Notes: generated by a model not told the origin, from the letters alone. 64,000 nt of DNA from Rikenellaceae bacterium (GCA_017936385.1 JAGBFQ010000035.1:1-64000); one strand, 5' to 3'. Shown: positions 16,174 to 26,502, counted from the first letter of the stretch. Translations and numbers: made by a program.

Positions 16174-16956
16174 TTAATTCAGTTTAAATATATAGGTAAT
16201 CGTACCTTGTTGTCCGGTACTACCCTGCTCAATAGCATTGAAGCGTGCCGAACGAGCTGCTCGTATTGCGGCATTTACCAACTCTGCACGGTCCGTTGTC
16301 GAACCTTTGGCACTATATTCGGCACTTGTGACAACACCTGCGGCATTCACCACAATTCGCACCACCACACGTCCCTCATGGTTGCCTTTATAACTCGGGC
16401 GGTTAAGGCGTCCGATAGGGCTACGGCCCGACAGGTCGAACGACACACCCGAAGTACCCTGACCACCACCTTCGGCGTGGGCTCCTTGCAGCGTTCCCTG
16501 CACGCTACCTTGATTACCCTCCGCTTTGTCGCTCTCGCCCTCGCTCTTGGCGTCGCTACCCACGGTGCGGCCCGGAAACAGAGCCTTCTTATTGACCTCA
16601 CGCGGTTTGGGTTCGGGTTCCACCACCTCTTCCACTTTTTGCGGTTTGGTTTGGGGTTTCTGCACAACGGCCGGTGCGTCCTCTTGCTGCGAGGTGACAA
16701 TATCTTGGTCCACTTTCGGAGCTTTAGGTCGAGGAGCCGAGGGTTTAGGAGCAGGCTCACTCAGAGCCATATCCACCCTACCCGAGCCCGTGGCCGTAGT
16801 TCCGAAATCGACCAATATACCCTCGTCGGCATTGGGCATCTCGATGGTAAACGACGCGAACACCAAAGCACACACCAACATCAGCACATACAGCGTAAGT
16901 GCTATGTAGCCGCCACGACGGCTGCGGCTGTTATCATCCGGGTCGTAATAGTACAT
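16174..16956 (-). CDS. tonB: Energy transducer TonB / TolA-like protein
   Basis: The 260-residue protein has a short cytoplasmic start, one membrane segment (about 18-38, GGYIALTLYVLMLVCALVFA) and a long Pro/Lys/Glu-rich periplasmic spacer (PAPKPSAPRPKAPK). A Gly/Ser/Gln-rich stretch follows, then a C-terminal TonB domain (EGRVVVRIVVNAAGVVTSAEY). It couples the proton-motive force from ExbB/ExbD to outer-membrane receptors such as the SusC protein at the right end. It could instead be the TolA equivalent of a Tol system. The start is three bases behind exbD. Confidence 0.85.
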   Translation of the reverse strand: MYYYDPDDNSRSRRGGYIALTLYVLMLVCALVFASFTIEMPNADEGILVDFGTTATGSGRVDMALSEPAPKPSAPRPKAPKVDQDIVTSQQEDAPAVVQKPQTKPQKVEEVVEPEPKPREVNKKALFPGRTVGSDAKSEGESDKAEGNQGSVQGTLQGAHAEGGGQGTSGVSFDLSGRSPIGRLNRPSYKGNHEGRVVVRIVVNAAGVVTSAEYSAKGSTTDRAELVNAAIRAARSARFNAIEQGSTGQQGTITYIFKLN

Positions 16957-16959
16957 ATC

Positions 16960-17352
16960 CTACTTCTTTTGGATAGCCATTATCAGCTGGTAGTTATTAC
17001 GCGTAGCGATGGTCATCACATCCACAACGTTTTGGATAGGCACCGTATTGTCGGTGTGTAACGAGATGGTAGGGGTCTCTTCGCCGGCGAGTTTCTGTTG
17101 CAACACGCTCTCGAGTTGGTCCAACTCGACGGGTTGCATCTCGACGTAGTAGTTCAGGTTCTTGTCGATGGACACCGAGGTGTAGGCCTTCTCCTTGAGT
17201 TGGTTTTCGCCTTTAGGCAGCACGAGTTTCAGCGCGTTGGGGTTAATCATCGTGGTTGCCACCAGCAAGAAAATCAGCAACAAGAACATAAGGTCGGTCA
17301 TCGAGGCCGAACCGAACGACTGTTCGCTTTTGTTGATTCGTTTGATAGCCAT
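16960..17352 (-). CDS. exbD: Biopolymer transporter ExbD/TolR
   Basis: Small proton-channel subunit of 130 residues. It has a cytoplasmic N-terminus, one membrane helix with the conserved acidic residue (SMTDLMFLLLIFLLVATTM) and a periplasmic domain (PTISLHTDNTVPIQNVVDVM). Its position four bases after exbB and three before tonB shows it belongs to one energy-transduction operon. Confidence 0.93.
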   Translation of the reverse strand: MAIKRINKSEQSFGSASMTDLMFLLLIFLLVATTMINPNALKLVLPKGENQLKEKAYTSVSIDKNLNYYVEMQPVELDQLESVLQQKLAGEETPTISLHTDNTVPIQNVVDVMTIATRNNYQLIMAIQKK

Positions 17353-17356
17353 CGTA

Positions 17357-18049
17357 TTACTTGCTTACGGGTTGGTTGAGAATATCCATAAAGGCAATCG
17401 AGTTGGCCTCCATACGGAAAATCAGACGCTCGATGCGAGCCACCAGATAGTTGTAGCCGAAGTATGCGGGAATACCCACAATCAGACCTGCCACGGTGGT
17501 CAACATTGCAACGTACATACCGCCGGCCAGCACGCTCATATCGACCACGCCACCTGCGCCCTCCATTGCCATGAAGGCTTGAACCATACCGATAACCGTT
17601 CCCAAGAAACCAATCATCGGCGCACCACCCGAAATCATCGACAGATAAGGCAGTCCTTTCTCCAACTTGGCGACCTCGAGGTTTGCAGCATTTTCGATAG
17701 CGTTTTGCACATCACCCATCGGGCGACCGATGCGCTCGATTCCCTTCTCAATCATACGAGCGATGGGGGTGTTGGTGCGACGGCAGGCATCGAGTGCGGC
17801 ATCAATACGTCCGTCCGAGATATAGTCGCGGATGCGGTTCATGAAGTTCATATCCATTTGGGTGGCTTTGCGAATCGACATGAATCGTTCTACAAAGATG
17901 AATACCACCACGCCACCGAGTGCCAACAGCACCCACATCAACCAGCCACCTGCCTGGAAGAGTTCCCATAGGCTCATACTTTTGGAGGTTGTTTCCGCCA
18001 ACTCATTAACAAGTGCCGTGCTATCAACGGCTTGCAACATTTGAATCAT
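17357..18049 (-). CDS. exbB: MotA/TolQ/ExbB proton channel family protein
   Basis: The 230-residue protein has three membrane segments: one near residues 30-55 (ELFQAGGWLMWVLLALGGVVVFIFV) and two in the C-terminal half (ISGGAPMIGFLGTVIGMVQAF and AMLTTVAGLIVGIPAYF). The latter pair carries the conserved channel motif. It is the first gene of exbB-exbD-tonB-DUF1573, 78 bases downstream of tamB. Confidence 0.93.
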   Translation of the reverse strand: MIQMLQAVDSTALVNELAETTSKSMSLWELFQAGGWLMWVLLALGGVVVFIFVERFMSIRKATQMDMNFMNRIRDYISDGRIDAALDACRRTNTPIARMIEKGIERIGRPMGDVQNAIENAANLEVAKLEKGLPYLSMISGGAPMIGFLGTVIGMVQAFMAMEGAGGVVDMSVLAGGMYVAMLTTVAGLIVGIPAYFGYNYLVARIERLIFRMEANSIAFMDILNQPVSK

Positions 18050-18127
18050 AGTGTTTCTCTTTTATTTTTTAGTTCTTTTTATTTTGCGTGTAGTCTATTG
18101 ATACAACGTACGTTGCATCATGTTTTA

Positions 18128-21100
18128 TTATTCCGTTTCGGGTATTTCGTCCACTGTGTCCCTGAAATCGGGATTATCAAAGTAGGCCTTCTCTTGGTCG
18201 GAATCCGTTGCAAATTTACGATTTCTCTTGTTTTTTCGCGTAAAAAGTTCGCGCAAAGAGTTAAAATCTTTTTTGAAGTACAATCCGACACCGCTCTCTT
18301 GCAGACCCTGGTTCTCGTCAAAACGGGTAATGGTCTGCGAGAAACCTTTGAGTTTGAGGCTTCCCGTGCGGTTCAGCAGCCACGTCAGGAAGAAGTCACC
18401 CGAAAGATTCGAGGCGTTGTTGGCAGCACCCGTTGTGGCTCGGTCGCTGACGTAGTTACCTTCGATTTCGAGCAGCAGACGATTGCCGATTAGTCCCTTC
18501 GAGAATCCGAAGTCAAACTCGTCGCCCGTCAGCTCGTTGCTCGGGATGTAGCGCAGGATGATGTCGTATTGGTCACTCGACAACCAGCTACTAATCTGAT
18601 TCGACAAGAATTCAAAACCCGTGGCGCTACCCACCGAACCGACACTGAGCGACTCGTTAGCCCCACCCGACTCCGAATAGAAACTGCCGAATGCCAACAG
18701 CGAGAAGAACTGCGTGGCGGTCATCTCCTGCGTGGTCATGGCATTGGCCACCACGTTTTGGATTTCGAGGTCGGCATTGGGTACATCCACATCAAAGGCG
18801 ATAGTGGGGTGCATCAACTCGTCTGTGAGTCGGATTTTGCACTCCACGGGCACATTACCCCTCAACATCTCGCTGTTGCCCGCCGCAAGCGGTGCCAACG
18901 AAGCCTTAAGTTTGTAGACCGCCTCCAGGGACAACAAAGCACCCGTCGGGTCACCCGTCCAGGTGATTGTTCCACCGGGCACGATTTGGAACTTTTTATC
19001 GGCAAACAAGTTGTGCATCGCAAAGTTGTAGACTCCCTCGACAATGTTCACCGCACCGTGCATCGTAAATGCGTCGGTTGCCGTATCCACGTTGATTGAC
19101 AGATTACCCTCGCCTCTGCCCTGCATATCGCCACCCATTGTGGGGTCGATAATCAGCACCAACTCGGCGTCAGGTGTAAGGTCAATATCAAGCCCCAATC
19201 GGAATGGTGTACTCTCTTCGTCGATTCGTTTGCGTTTACGCTCATAAGCGAGCAGTTTGCTTTGCAGGTAGTCCGTGCTATCGGCTTGTCGCTTGTCGGC
19301 ATCCACAAAACGTACGAACGATGCACTCGACGCCTGAGTGGTCGAGTTCAGTGGGAAGTAAAAACGCGAGTCTCCCGTAGGACGCGCCCGAGCCGTCATC
19401 ACCGCCCCCATATTATCACCCTTGATTACAGCCGAGCCCGAGGCATAGAGCGTTCCGTAGAATAGTTCGTTATCCTTGACCGTGGTATTGAGAACCATCA
19501 GGTTTTCGGGACGGAGGTCTATTCTGTATTTTATGTTTTTGAGCCTATTGAGGTCGACATTCAGTCCCACGTTGCAACGTTGTCCGCGACTATCGGTTGC
19601 GAAGTTTGGACGCAAGCTGATGACGTTGTCTTTGAAATCTATCAGAGCCTTATCCATTCCGTATCGGACGTTCAAATAGCTCACCGTGGTTTCAAATCTT
19701 GCTGCCGAGGCTAAACCGTTGATTTTGACCTGCGGACGCTCGCCCGAGAAGTCACCCGTAACTCGCAGTCGGGCATTAGCCTTACCCGTTGTATTCTGCA
19801 ACACATCCTCCAACAGAGGGTCCAACAACGAGAGATGCAGGCTGTCGGCCGTCACATCGGCCAACATACGTTTCTGTGCAGGACTGTAAAATCCCGTTAT
19901 CACGTTGCCTCCCGTGCGGCGGTTGTCCATATTCACCAGCACCCTCTGACGCTGAACATCCCACATCGAACTGATTCGCACCGGAGCAACATCCACTCCA
20001 CTGACCGACATGCTATCAATATCCACCTGAGCATCCAAACGTCCGCCACGCAGAGCCGACACCATATCCACACGTCCGTTTGCCACAGCCGAAATATCGT
20101 AGCCCACCGATTGAGCTATCTTCAGCAGCGGTGTAAGGTCCATATTCTTCATTCGCAGGTGCAACGTGTCACGGTCGCTACGCGAGGCCACGCCATAAAT
20201 TCTGAGCGAGTCGGTATCAACACCTCCGAGTCCGCCCTTCGAAGGCGAGCTGACAACAAAGTTGCGAACCGCTATTCGGGCCGTATCGTAGACAATTCCC
20301 GCCGAGTTTATAAACCAGGTTTTGTCGCCGCTGGTGATGTGCGACGGAGTGACAAACACCTCGACTGCTCGTCCGTTTCGAGTATGAGTCATGAAGGTTC
20401 TCAGTCCCAACATTGCCGAGTAATTCTCCTCGGTGTTGGCAAAACGGGTCGAAAGGCTGAGGTTATGGTTTCGAGCGCCACCCTGCACGCGAAGATTTGG
20501 TATATAGAGTCGTTTGACATAGACATTGCCGGCTGCAAGGCGCAGAGCCAGCGAGTCATGTTTGTTGTCGGCATTGATATTGAGCCCCGAAGCGAACATT
20601 TCGTTATACTCCAGGTAGTCCGACGAGGCTGTAAGGCTAAACTCCTCGCTGACGGGGTTGAACATAAAACGCACCGAAGTACCATCAGCCACCTGCAAAC
20701 CATCGGCTATGGCCGGTGTGATATCTCTCACATCCTTGCACTTCACGCTAAGCAGCGAGTAGTCGCCCACCTCACTCTGCGACGGAGTCTTAACCTCACG
20801 TCGAAGTGGCGTTTGGTTTTCGAGCAGCGGCAGGTAGTTATCCACAAAGCGACCAAGGTAGGCCAAAATTTCATCGTACGACAATCTACTGCGGAACTCT
20901 GCATCGGCAAACTCCGAGTCGAATTTCAGATATTTACTTTGGGCATTGTTATGTCCCATCAGCGATATTCTCTCACTGCGCAGGGTGTCGCCATTGAAAC
21001 GGTACATTCCGTTATCGACATAGGCCTCGCCAGCCAAATCGTCCAAACCCGTGGCCTCAATGTCGGCCATTGCATCGAACGACACCACAGACACCGAATC

Positions 21101-22717
21101 ACGGCGATTAATACCAATAGCTGCCAAGTCACCACGCTCCAAATTGAGTACTCCCACGTATTTGGGTTTGGCATCATTGAAGTCAGCCGTTCCATCAAAT
21201 GCAAGTTGCAGATTGGGGTCAACGCTATTCAGGCTCAACTCTATGCGTCGTCGGTCGATGGTTCCCGAAGCGTCAATTCCGCCATAGGTATACTCCAACA
21301 TTCTCACACTATCCACCTCAATCTGATACTCGGCATCAAAGCCATCCGTCAGCAGTGCTCCCGAAAGCGAGGCATCAACCGTCACATTGCCCAAACTTGC
21401 CGTCGACAACAATCGGCCAAGCGAGAAGTCGGCCGTTGACACGCCATATTTCACATCATATCCTTCTGAGGGGCGTTTACGCATTGCCGCTCGCAGATGT
21501 GCCACGCCAGACATCGAGCTGAGTGTCAGTCCGCTCTCGAAATTCTCCATCGAACCCTTCAACGCGCCATGCACGCGCATGCGTCCCTGCGTCGCCAACA
21601 TTTTTTCGACGCTGGCAGGCAGCTCCCCACCCGTAACACCCCGCACCAAAGCCTGCACCGCAGCTGCGTCTGCATCAACACTTCGCACATTAAGGTTCCA
21701 CACGGTGGTCTGAAAGTCAGGAAGTCCCTTCGAGGTAAAATCAGCCACAAGGCCAACACCCTCGACATCTGCGCTGCTCACCTTACCAACAAAGCGCGAC
21801 AGCACATTGTCGGTCGAGCAATCGAGCCTTCGTGCCGTCAGGTCCATACCCTCAAACACATCGGCAAAGTAGGCCAGCGAGCGAGTCGAAAGGGTCGAAC
21901 CGCGCGACACCACTCGCGTACGCACCGAGTCGATATAATGTTCATAGATATCCCAATCACGGCCTATGAGATGAACCATGGGGAGGCTCATTCGTGTGTC
22001 GGAGTTGATAATCGCCACATCATCCAGCAACACCTTGCCGTTATGAACTATCAGAGAACGGCTGCTAAGGGTATCAACACGGAATCCGCTCTGCTCCGTG
22101 AACGAAGCCAAACGCAGGTCCATTCGCACACTATCGTCAATCACCTTGAACTCTTCGAGCGCAATGGTATCCAGCGCCAGCACCATATTGCCATAATCTA
22201 TCGGGCTGTCATACTCTCCCAGGTTGAGATACTGATTGTAATAGAGGTTCGATGCGCTGATGGCGTCAATTTCCAGACGGAATGGGGGACGTTCGCCATC
22301 TCCACGCGCCGATTTTATTTTATCGACAACCTCCTTGATGTTGATGCTGTCCAACTCATTCTCGCGCAGAGTAAAACCTCCGTCTCGAAGTTCCACCCGA
22401 CCAAAATGCAGCAACAGAGGACGCGGAACAACAGCCTTGACAGGAGCCACCACGTGACTCACAAAAATCATCGTATCTCCCTGAAAATCCTCAACATAGA
22501 AATCATCGATACTCACCCTAAGCGGAAAAGTCACCGAGAGTTTCGACAGTTCTACCCGTGCACCCAGCCACTCACTCGCCTTGCGTGCGCCCCAACGTGC
22601 CACACCGGTCTGAACCTCCGGCAAAGTAAACGCCAAAGACACGAACAAAACAAGAATTATCGACAATATTACCACCGCCGATATGAAACCTGCCAATATT
22701 TTTATAACTTTGCTCAC
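18128..22717 (-). CDS. tamB: TamB-like translocation/assembly module protein (DUF490)
   Basis: Very large exported protein of 1529 residues. One N-terminal membrane anchor (about residues 9-31, ILSIILVLFVSLAF) precedes a long repetitive beta-structure spanning the periplasm. The C-terminal DUF490/TamB domain is recognisable from PDAELVLIIDPTMGGDMQGRGEG, GVYNFAM, ATQFFSLLAFGSF and SKGLIGNRLLLEIEGNYVSD. TamB-type proteins act in lipid transport to, and protein insertion into, the outer membrane. It stands ahead of the exbB operon and is divergent from tsaD. Confidence 0.92.
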   Translation of the reverse strand: MSKVIKILAGFISAVVILSIILVLFVSLAFTLPEVQTGVARWGARKASEWLGARVELSKLSVTFPLRVSIDDFYVEDFQGDTMIFVSHVVAPVKAVVPRPLLLHFGRVELRDGGFTLRENELDSINIKEVVDKIKSARGDGERPPFRLEIDAISASNLYYNQYLNLGEYDSPIDYGNMVLALDTIALEEFKVIDDSVRMDLRLASFTEQSGFRVDTLSSRSLIVHNGKVLLDDVAIINSDTRMSLPMVHLIGRDWDIYEHYIDSVRTRVVSRGSTLSTRSLAYFADVFEGMDLTARRLDCSTDNVLSRFVGKVSSADVEGVGLVADFTSKGLPDFQTTVWNLNVRSVDADAAAVQALVRGVTGGELPASVEKMLATQGRMRVHGALKGSMENFESGLTLSSMSGVAHLRAAMRKRPSEGYDVKYGVSTADFSLGRLLSTASLGNVTVDASLSGALLTDGFDAEYQIEVDSVRMLEYTYGGIDASGTIDRRRIELSLNSVDPNLQLAFDGTADFNDAKPKYVGVLNLERGDLAAIGINRRDSVSVVSFDAMADIEATGLDDLAGEAYVDNGMYRFNGDTLRSERISLMGHNNAQSKYLKFDSEFADAEFRSRLSYDEILAYLGRFVDNYLPLLENQTPLRREVKTPSQSEVGDYSLLSVKCKDVRDITPAIADGLQVADGTSVRFMFNPVSEEFSLTASSDYLEYNEMFASGLNINADNKHDSLALRLAAGNVYVKRLYIPNLRVQGGARNHNLSLSTRFANTEENYSAMLGLRTFMTHTRNGRAVEVFVTPSHITSGDKTWFINSAGIVYDTARIAVRNFVVSSPSKGGLGGVDTDSLRIYGVASRSDRDTLHLRMKNMDLTPLLKIAQSVGYDISAVANGRVDMVSALRGGRLDAQVDIDSMSVSGVDVAPVRISSMWDVQRQRVLVNMDNRRTGGNVITGFYSPAQKRMLADVTADSLHLSLLDPLLEDVLQNTTGKANARLRVTGDFSGERPQVKINGLASAARFETTVSYLNVRYGMDKALIDFKDNVISLRPNFATDSRGQRCNVGLNVDLNRLKNIKYRIDLRPENLMVLNTTVKDNELFYGTLYASGSAVIKGDNMGAVMTARARPTGDSRFYFPLNSTTQASSASFVRFVDADKRQADSTDYLQSKLLAYERKRKRIDEESTPFRLGLDIDLTPDAELVLIIDPTMGGDMQGRGEGNLSINVDTATDAFTMHGAVNIVEGVYNFAMHNLFADKKFQIVPGGTITWTGDPTGALLSLEAVYKLKASLAPLAAGNSEMLRGNVPVECKIRLTDELMHPTIAFDVDVPNADLEIQNVVANAMTTQEMTATQFFSLLAFGSFYSESGGANESLSVGSVGSATGFEFLSNQISSWLSSDQYDIILRYIPSNELTGDEFDFGFSKGLIGNRLLLEIEGNYVSDRATTGAANNASNLSGDFFLTWLLNRTGSLKLKGFSQTITRFDENQGLQESGVGLYFKKDFNSLRELFTRKNKRNRKFATDSDQEKAYFDNPDFRDTVDEIPETE

Positions 22718-22801
22718 AAAAACACACGTAGGTCAACCTACAAAGTTAATAATTTTCATCGAAAATAAAAGCATCCGAACCGATTAATCGCACATCAAAC
22801 C

Positions 22802-23815
22802 ATGGATATTACGATTTTAGGCATCGAATCGTCGTGTGACGACACCTCAGCAGCCGTTATTCGCAACGGAGTTCTGCTCAGCAACGTCATTGCCAGCCAA
22901 GCCGTTCACGTAAAATACGGCGGCGTTGTACCCGAGCTCGCATCGCGCGCACACCAACAGAACATCATACCGGTGGTCGACACCGCAATAAAGGAGGCAG
23001 GCATCACAGCCGACAAAATCGACGCCATAGCTTTCACACGAGGACCGGGACTGCTCGGTTCGCTGCTTGTCGGAGTGTCGTTCGCCAAAGGACTCGCCCT
23101 CGCAAAAGACATTCCACTCGTAGAGTGCAACCACCTGCAAGGACACGTCTTTTCGCACTTTATCGACATGCCCGACAGAGAGGTCGCCCATCCCGCATTT
23201 CCATTCCTATGCTTGTTGGTTTCGGGTGGACACACCCAGCTGATTGTGGTACGCGGACCACTTGAGATGGAAATCGTGGGTACGACCATCGACGACGCTG
23301 CGGGTGAGGCCTTCGACAAGTGCGCCAAGGTGATGGGACTTCCCTATCCAGGCGGCCCGGTAATCGACCGACTCGCCAAAGAAGGCAACCCCGAAAGATT
23401 CGCCTTTGCCAAACCCCGTGTGGATGGTTTCGATTACAGCTTCAGCGGACTGAAAACCTCATTCCTTTACACTCTGCGCGACCACGTGGCCGAAAATCCC
23501 AACTTCATCGAGGAGAACAAGGCCGACTTATGCGCATCACTCCAAAAGGCTATCATCGACACCCTGCTGAACAAACTCATCAAGTGTGCCAAAGAGTACG
23601 GAATCAAAGACATTGCCATCGCCGGCGGTGTATCGGCCAACTCGGGTTTGCGCCAAGCCGTTGCCGAGGCGTGTCGTCGTCGCGGCTGGCGAGCATTCCT
23701 GCCCGAATTGAAATTCACAACCGACAACGCCGCAATGATTGCCATGGTGGGACTCTATCACTACAATCGCGGCGAGTTCACCTCGCTCGACATCGCCCCC
23801 TCGGCCAAGATGTAA
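22802..23815 (+). CDS. tsaD: tRNA N6-adenosine threonylcarbamoyltransferase
   Basis: Final step of t6A37 synthesis on ANN-decoding tRNAs. The 337-residue ASKHA-fold protein begins ITILGIESSCDDTSAAVI and has the metal-binding pair in ECNHLQGHVFSH. Further motifs are LVSGGHTQL, the GEAFDKCAKVMGLPYPGGP signature, FSFSGLKT-like (YSFSGLKT), and AGGVSANSGLR for nucleotide binding. The length is normal. It is divergent from tamB, followed by a terminator, and not clustered with the other t6A genes. Confidence 0.97.
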   Translation: MDITILGIESSCDDTSAAVIRNGVLLSNVIASQAVHVKYGGVVPELASRAHQQNIIPVVDTAIKEAGITADKIDAIAFTRGPGLLGSLLVGVSFAKGLALAKDIPLVECNHLQGHVFSHFIDMPDREVAHPAFPFLCLLVSGGHTQLIVVRGPLEMEIVGTTIDDAAGEAFDKCAKVMGLPYPGGPVIDRLAKEGNPERFAFAKPRVDGFDYSFSGLKTSFLYTLRDHVAENPNFIEENKADLCASLQKAIIDTLLNKLIKCAKEYGIKDIAIAGGVSANSGLRQAVAEACRRRGWRAFLPELKFTTDNAAMIAMVGLYHYNRGEFTSLDIAPSAKM

Positions 23816-23834
23816 CATTCACATATTTGCACAA

Positions 23835-23876
23835 AAAAAATCTCAACCCGCCGCATTGGCGAGTCGAGATTTTTTC
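23835..23876. terminator. Terminator between tsaD and the sugar transporter gene
   Basis: AAAAAATCTC pairs with GAGATTTTTT, with an inner CGCC/GGCG stem. It sits between convergent genes and can work in both directions. Confidence 0.82.
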
Positions 23877-23894
23877 ATTAAGCCTCAGGCCCAA

Positions 23895-25136
23895 TTACTT
23901 GGTGCGAATCTTGTGGCCCAATACTGCAAAGTAGAGGATGAACAAGAAGCAAGGCAGGCACAGCCAGTAACCTACTTGTGCGCTGTAAGCGTCAGCCAAC
24001 AGACCAAACAGAGGAGGGAACACTGCACCACCGGCGATACCCATAGTCAGCAGAGCCGAACCGGTTTTGGTGAATTTACCAAGGTCTTTGAGCGACAAGG
24101 GCCAGATTGCGGGCGAACCCATCGAGCAACCAAATGCCACAACCAGCAGCAACCAGGGAGCAGCCGAGGGGAACAGAATGATACCCAACGAACCAATAGC
24201 GCCAATGGTCGAGCAGAGTTTCAGAGCGGTATCTTGGCTCATATATTTCGGGATGCAGATTACACCCAGGATGTAACCCAAAACCATACCCAAGCTGGGG
24301 AACCAGATAAGCAGCGATTTACCCAGAATTTGAATGCTGTCCAAAGTATCGTTGATGCCTACGAACTCCGAAGCGGTATTCAACGACATGGTTTCAACGC
24401 CGGTGTAGATAAACAGAGCCAAAGCACCCATAATAGCGTGGGGGAACTGCATAATAGAAGTTTTACCGGCAGCGTAGCCACTCTCAGCAGCAGGCGAGCT
24501 CTCGTCCTCACCCTCGGCAGTAACCTCGGGCAGCGGAGCAATCAGAGTCAGAACACCCAGCAGGATGAAGATACCCATGATGATGAGGAACGGGGTAACC
24601 ATTTGCGAAGCCTCGGTAATTTTCTCACCAATGCCCAGGGCGCTCATCAGGAAGGTAAAGAAGATGATTGCCACGGGGTAAGCCAACTTGTTGCAGATAC
24701 CCATGATGCAGATACGTTTTGCAGCCGAGTCGATGGGGCCGATAACCGAGATGTAGGGGTTAGCGGTTGCGTTCAGGAACGCGTTACCGATACCACCAAC
24801 GAATGCCGAAACATAGAACAGAATCAGACCCGATTGGCCGAGGCTTGCAGCCCAAGCGTACAGAGCGAACGATACGGCAAAGAAAACGAACGACAGAGCC
24901 ATTGTTTTTTGGTAGCCGATTTTTTTGATAGTTGCAGTCGCGGGCATTGCGAACAGCAGGAACGGCAGGAACGACAGACCCAGAACCAGGTAGCCGAGCG
25001 ATTTGTTGATGCCGTAGAGGTCATTCAGAGGGCCGGCCAAGAAGCCGTTGATACCGAATGCGAAGCCGATGGCAAAGAACATCAGACCGATGAACGCGAT
25101 TGCCAAGCCAAAGCTTTTTTGTTTAGTTTGTCCCAT
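23895..25136 (-). CDS. FHS-family MFS sugar transporter (FucP-like)
   Basis: The 413-residue protein has about twelve membrane helices. Signatures of the fucose-galactose-glucose-H+ symporter family are GFAFGINGFLAGPL in helix 1 and NAFLNATANPYIS between helices 4 and 5. A hydrophilic central loop contains EGEDESSPAAESG. The likely role is uptake of a monosaccharide (hexose, fucose or N-acetylglucosamine); the substrate cannot be read. It starts 44 bases behind the C1 peptidase gene and may be co-transcribed with it. Confidence 0.85.
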   Translation of the reverse strand: MGQTKQKSFGLAIAFIGLMFFAIGFAFGINGFLAGPLNDLYGINKSLGYLVLGLSFLPFLLFAMPATATIKKIGYQKTMALSFVFFAVSFALYAWAASLGQSGLILFYVSAFVGGIGNAFLNATANPYISVIGPIDSAAKRICIMGICNKLAYPVAIIFFTFLMSALGIGEKITEASQMVTPFLIIMGIFILLGVLTLIAPLPEVTAEGEDESSPAAESGYAAGKTSIMQFPHAIMGALALFIYTGVETMSLNTASEFVGINDTLDSIQILGKSLLIWFPSLGMVLGYILGVICIPKYMSQDTALKLCSTIGAIGSLGIILFPSAAPWLLLVVAFGCSMGSPAIWPLSLKDLGKFTKTGSALLTMGIAGGAVFPPLFGLLADAYSAQVGYWLCLPCFLFILYFAVLGHKIRTK

Positions 25137-25180
25137 AATTTTTGTTAAATGTTTATAAATTAGTTAATTATTCATCTCTC

Positions 25181-26368
25181 TTACTTAATACCCAATTTCT
25201 TTTTGATGTCTTTGGGCAGGGCATTTTTGTTAACCACGTAGTTCAGAGTGCGCAGAGCGACGTAGGGTTTCGAAGCGTAGAAGTAACCGCCATAGATGTG
25301 GTCACCCGTACCCCACGAGTTTTTAACTTTATAGTACTCGGTGCCGTTTTGGTCAGTCGCCAGACCTACGATGTGCATACCGTGGTCATCGGTGGTCTCG
25401 TAGTTGTCGAAGCTCACTTGACGCATCTCTTGGGTGATGGTTTTCTCTTTGCCGGGTTTGTCGAGTTTATAGAGTTCGCGTTGTTTCTCGGCAGGGGTCA
25501 GTGCCACCCAGCGGCTCAACTCGGTACCCTCCATACTCTCGGTGTCGGCATCGGGCACAACGGCAAAACCTTTACGCCATGCGAAACCGGGGTCACTCAC
25601 GTCAGCACCCCAAGCAATCGAGTAGCCATTGTTGAGCGCATTGTCAATTACTGCCATGAACTCGTCGATGGGCAGGTTGTACGACAGACCCCATTGGGTG
25701 TTGTCGGGAACCTCGATAGCGAATTGGGTGTAGAAGGGGTGGTGAGTGTACGAGGTAATCGAGATGTAGTCATCCATATTGATACCCAGGCTCTCGGCGT
25801 AGGTTGTGGGAGTGTACTCCTTGCCGTCAACCGTGAAAGTCTCGGGGCACTCGCCAAGATAGGCGTCGAACACACCGGCCAGACCTTGTTTCCACACGGG
25901 GGTCAGGGTTTTCATCGGGGCTTTGACAATCACACCCACGTATGCCTTAACCAGCGCGTCCAACTCGGCATGTTTGTGCTGGTCGGTGCCATAGTTCAGA
26001 CCGAGGTACTCGTTCTCGGGCACGATACCGTATTTTTTAATAGTGTTGAACACGTCGCAGAAAGCGCCACCTGCCGAGCAGTTGGCATTGCCGTGCATAC
26101 GAACATAACGCTCGGCGCGAGTTTCGTAAGCGTGGCGAACAACCCACATATCGGCCAAGTCCAACTCGGGACCGCCTGCGCGCATGATTTCGGACTCAAG
26201 GAACGAGATACCCGAGAACGACCAGCAGGTACCGCTACTTGCTTGGTTTTTGACGGGAGTGTTTTTCACGACTTTGGTGTCGGTGAACTTGTAGCCTTCG
26301 GCTTGGTTTTGAGCGCCGAGCGAGATTGTCGCAAGAGCGCTAACCGCAAAGATTAGAAGTTTTTTCAT
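25181..26368 (-). CDS. Secreted C1-family cysteine peptidase (PepC/bleomycin hydrolase-like)
   Basis: Papain-fold peptidase of 395 residues with a signal peptide (MKKLLIFAVSALATISLGAQ), so it acts in the periplasm or outside. The catalytic elements are intact: oxyanion Gln42 and nucleophile Cys48 in NQASSGTCWSF, the His in DDHGMHIVGLA, and the Asn in KVKNSWGTGD. The layout follows aminopeptidase C/bleomycin hydrolase, whose classic members are cytoplasmic. It has its own promoter 70 bases upstream. Confidence 0.9.
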   Translation of the reverse strand: MKKLLIFAVSALATISLGAQNQAEGYKFTDTKVVKNTPVKNQASSGTCWSFSGISFLESEIMRAGGPELDLADMWVVRHAYETRAERYVRMHGNANCSAGGAFCDVFNTIKKYGIVPENEYLGLNYGTDQHKHAELDALVKAYVGVIVKAPMKTLTPVWKQGLAGVFDAYLGECPETFTVDGKEYTPTTYAESLGINMDDYISITSYTHHPFYTQFAIEVPDNTQWGLSYNLPIDEFMAVIDNALNNGYSIAWGADVSDPGFAWRKGFAVVPDADTESMEGTELSRWVALTPAEKQRELYKLDKPGKEKTITQEMRQVSFDNYETTDDHGMHIVGLATDQNGTEYYKVKNSWGTGDHIYGGYFYASKPYVALRTLNYVVNKNALPKDIKKKLGIK

Positions 26369-26435
26369 AGTTTTTATTTATTAGCTTTTTTGGATTATTT
26401 GCCTTCACTCAGGCGCATCAGCACCATATAGGCGA

Positions 26436-26465
26436 CAAAGATAATATATTTTTAGGTAATAGCAA
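26436..26465 (-). promoter_or_regulatory. Promoter of the C1 peptidase gene
   Basis: On the minus strand, TTG (26465-26463), a 19-base spacer and TATCTTTG (26443-26436) match the Bacteroidetes consensus. The mRNA leader would be about 65 bases. Confidence 0.75.
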
Positions 26466-26502
26466 AAAAAAGCGACCGGTCCATCTCGGGCGGGTCGCTT
26501 TT
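26466..26502 (-). terminator. Terminator-like hairpin with minus-strand T-tract
   Basis: AAAAGCGACC pairs with GGTCGCTTTT. On the minus strand it is followed by a run of T. No minus-strand gene lies upstream of it, which makes it an orphan; it may have served the tRNA-like remnant at 26576-26597. Confidence 0.6.
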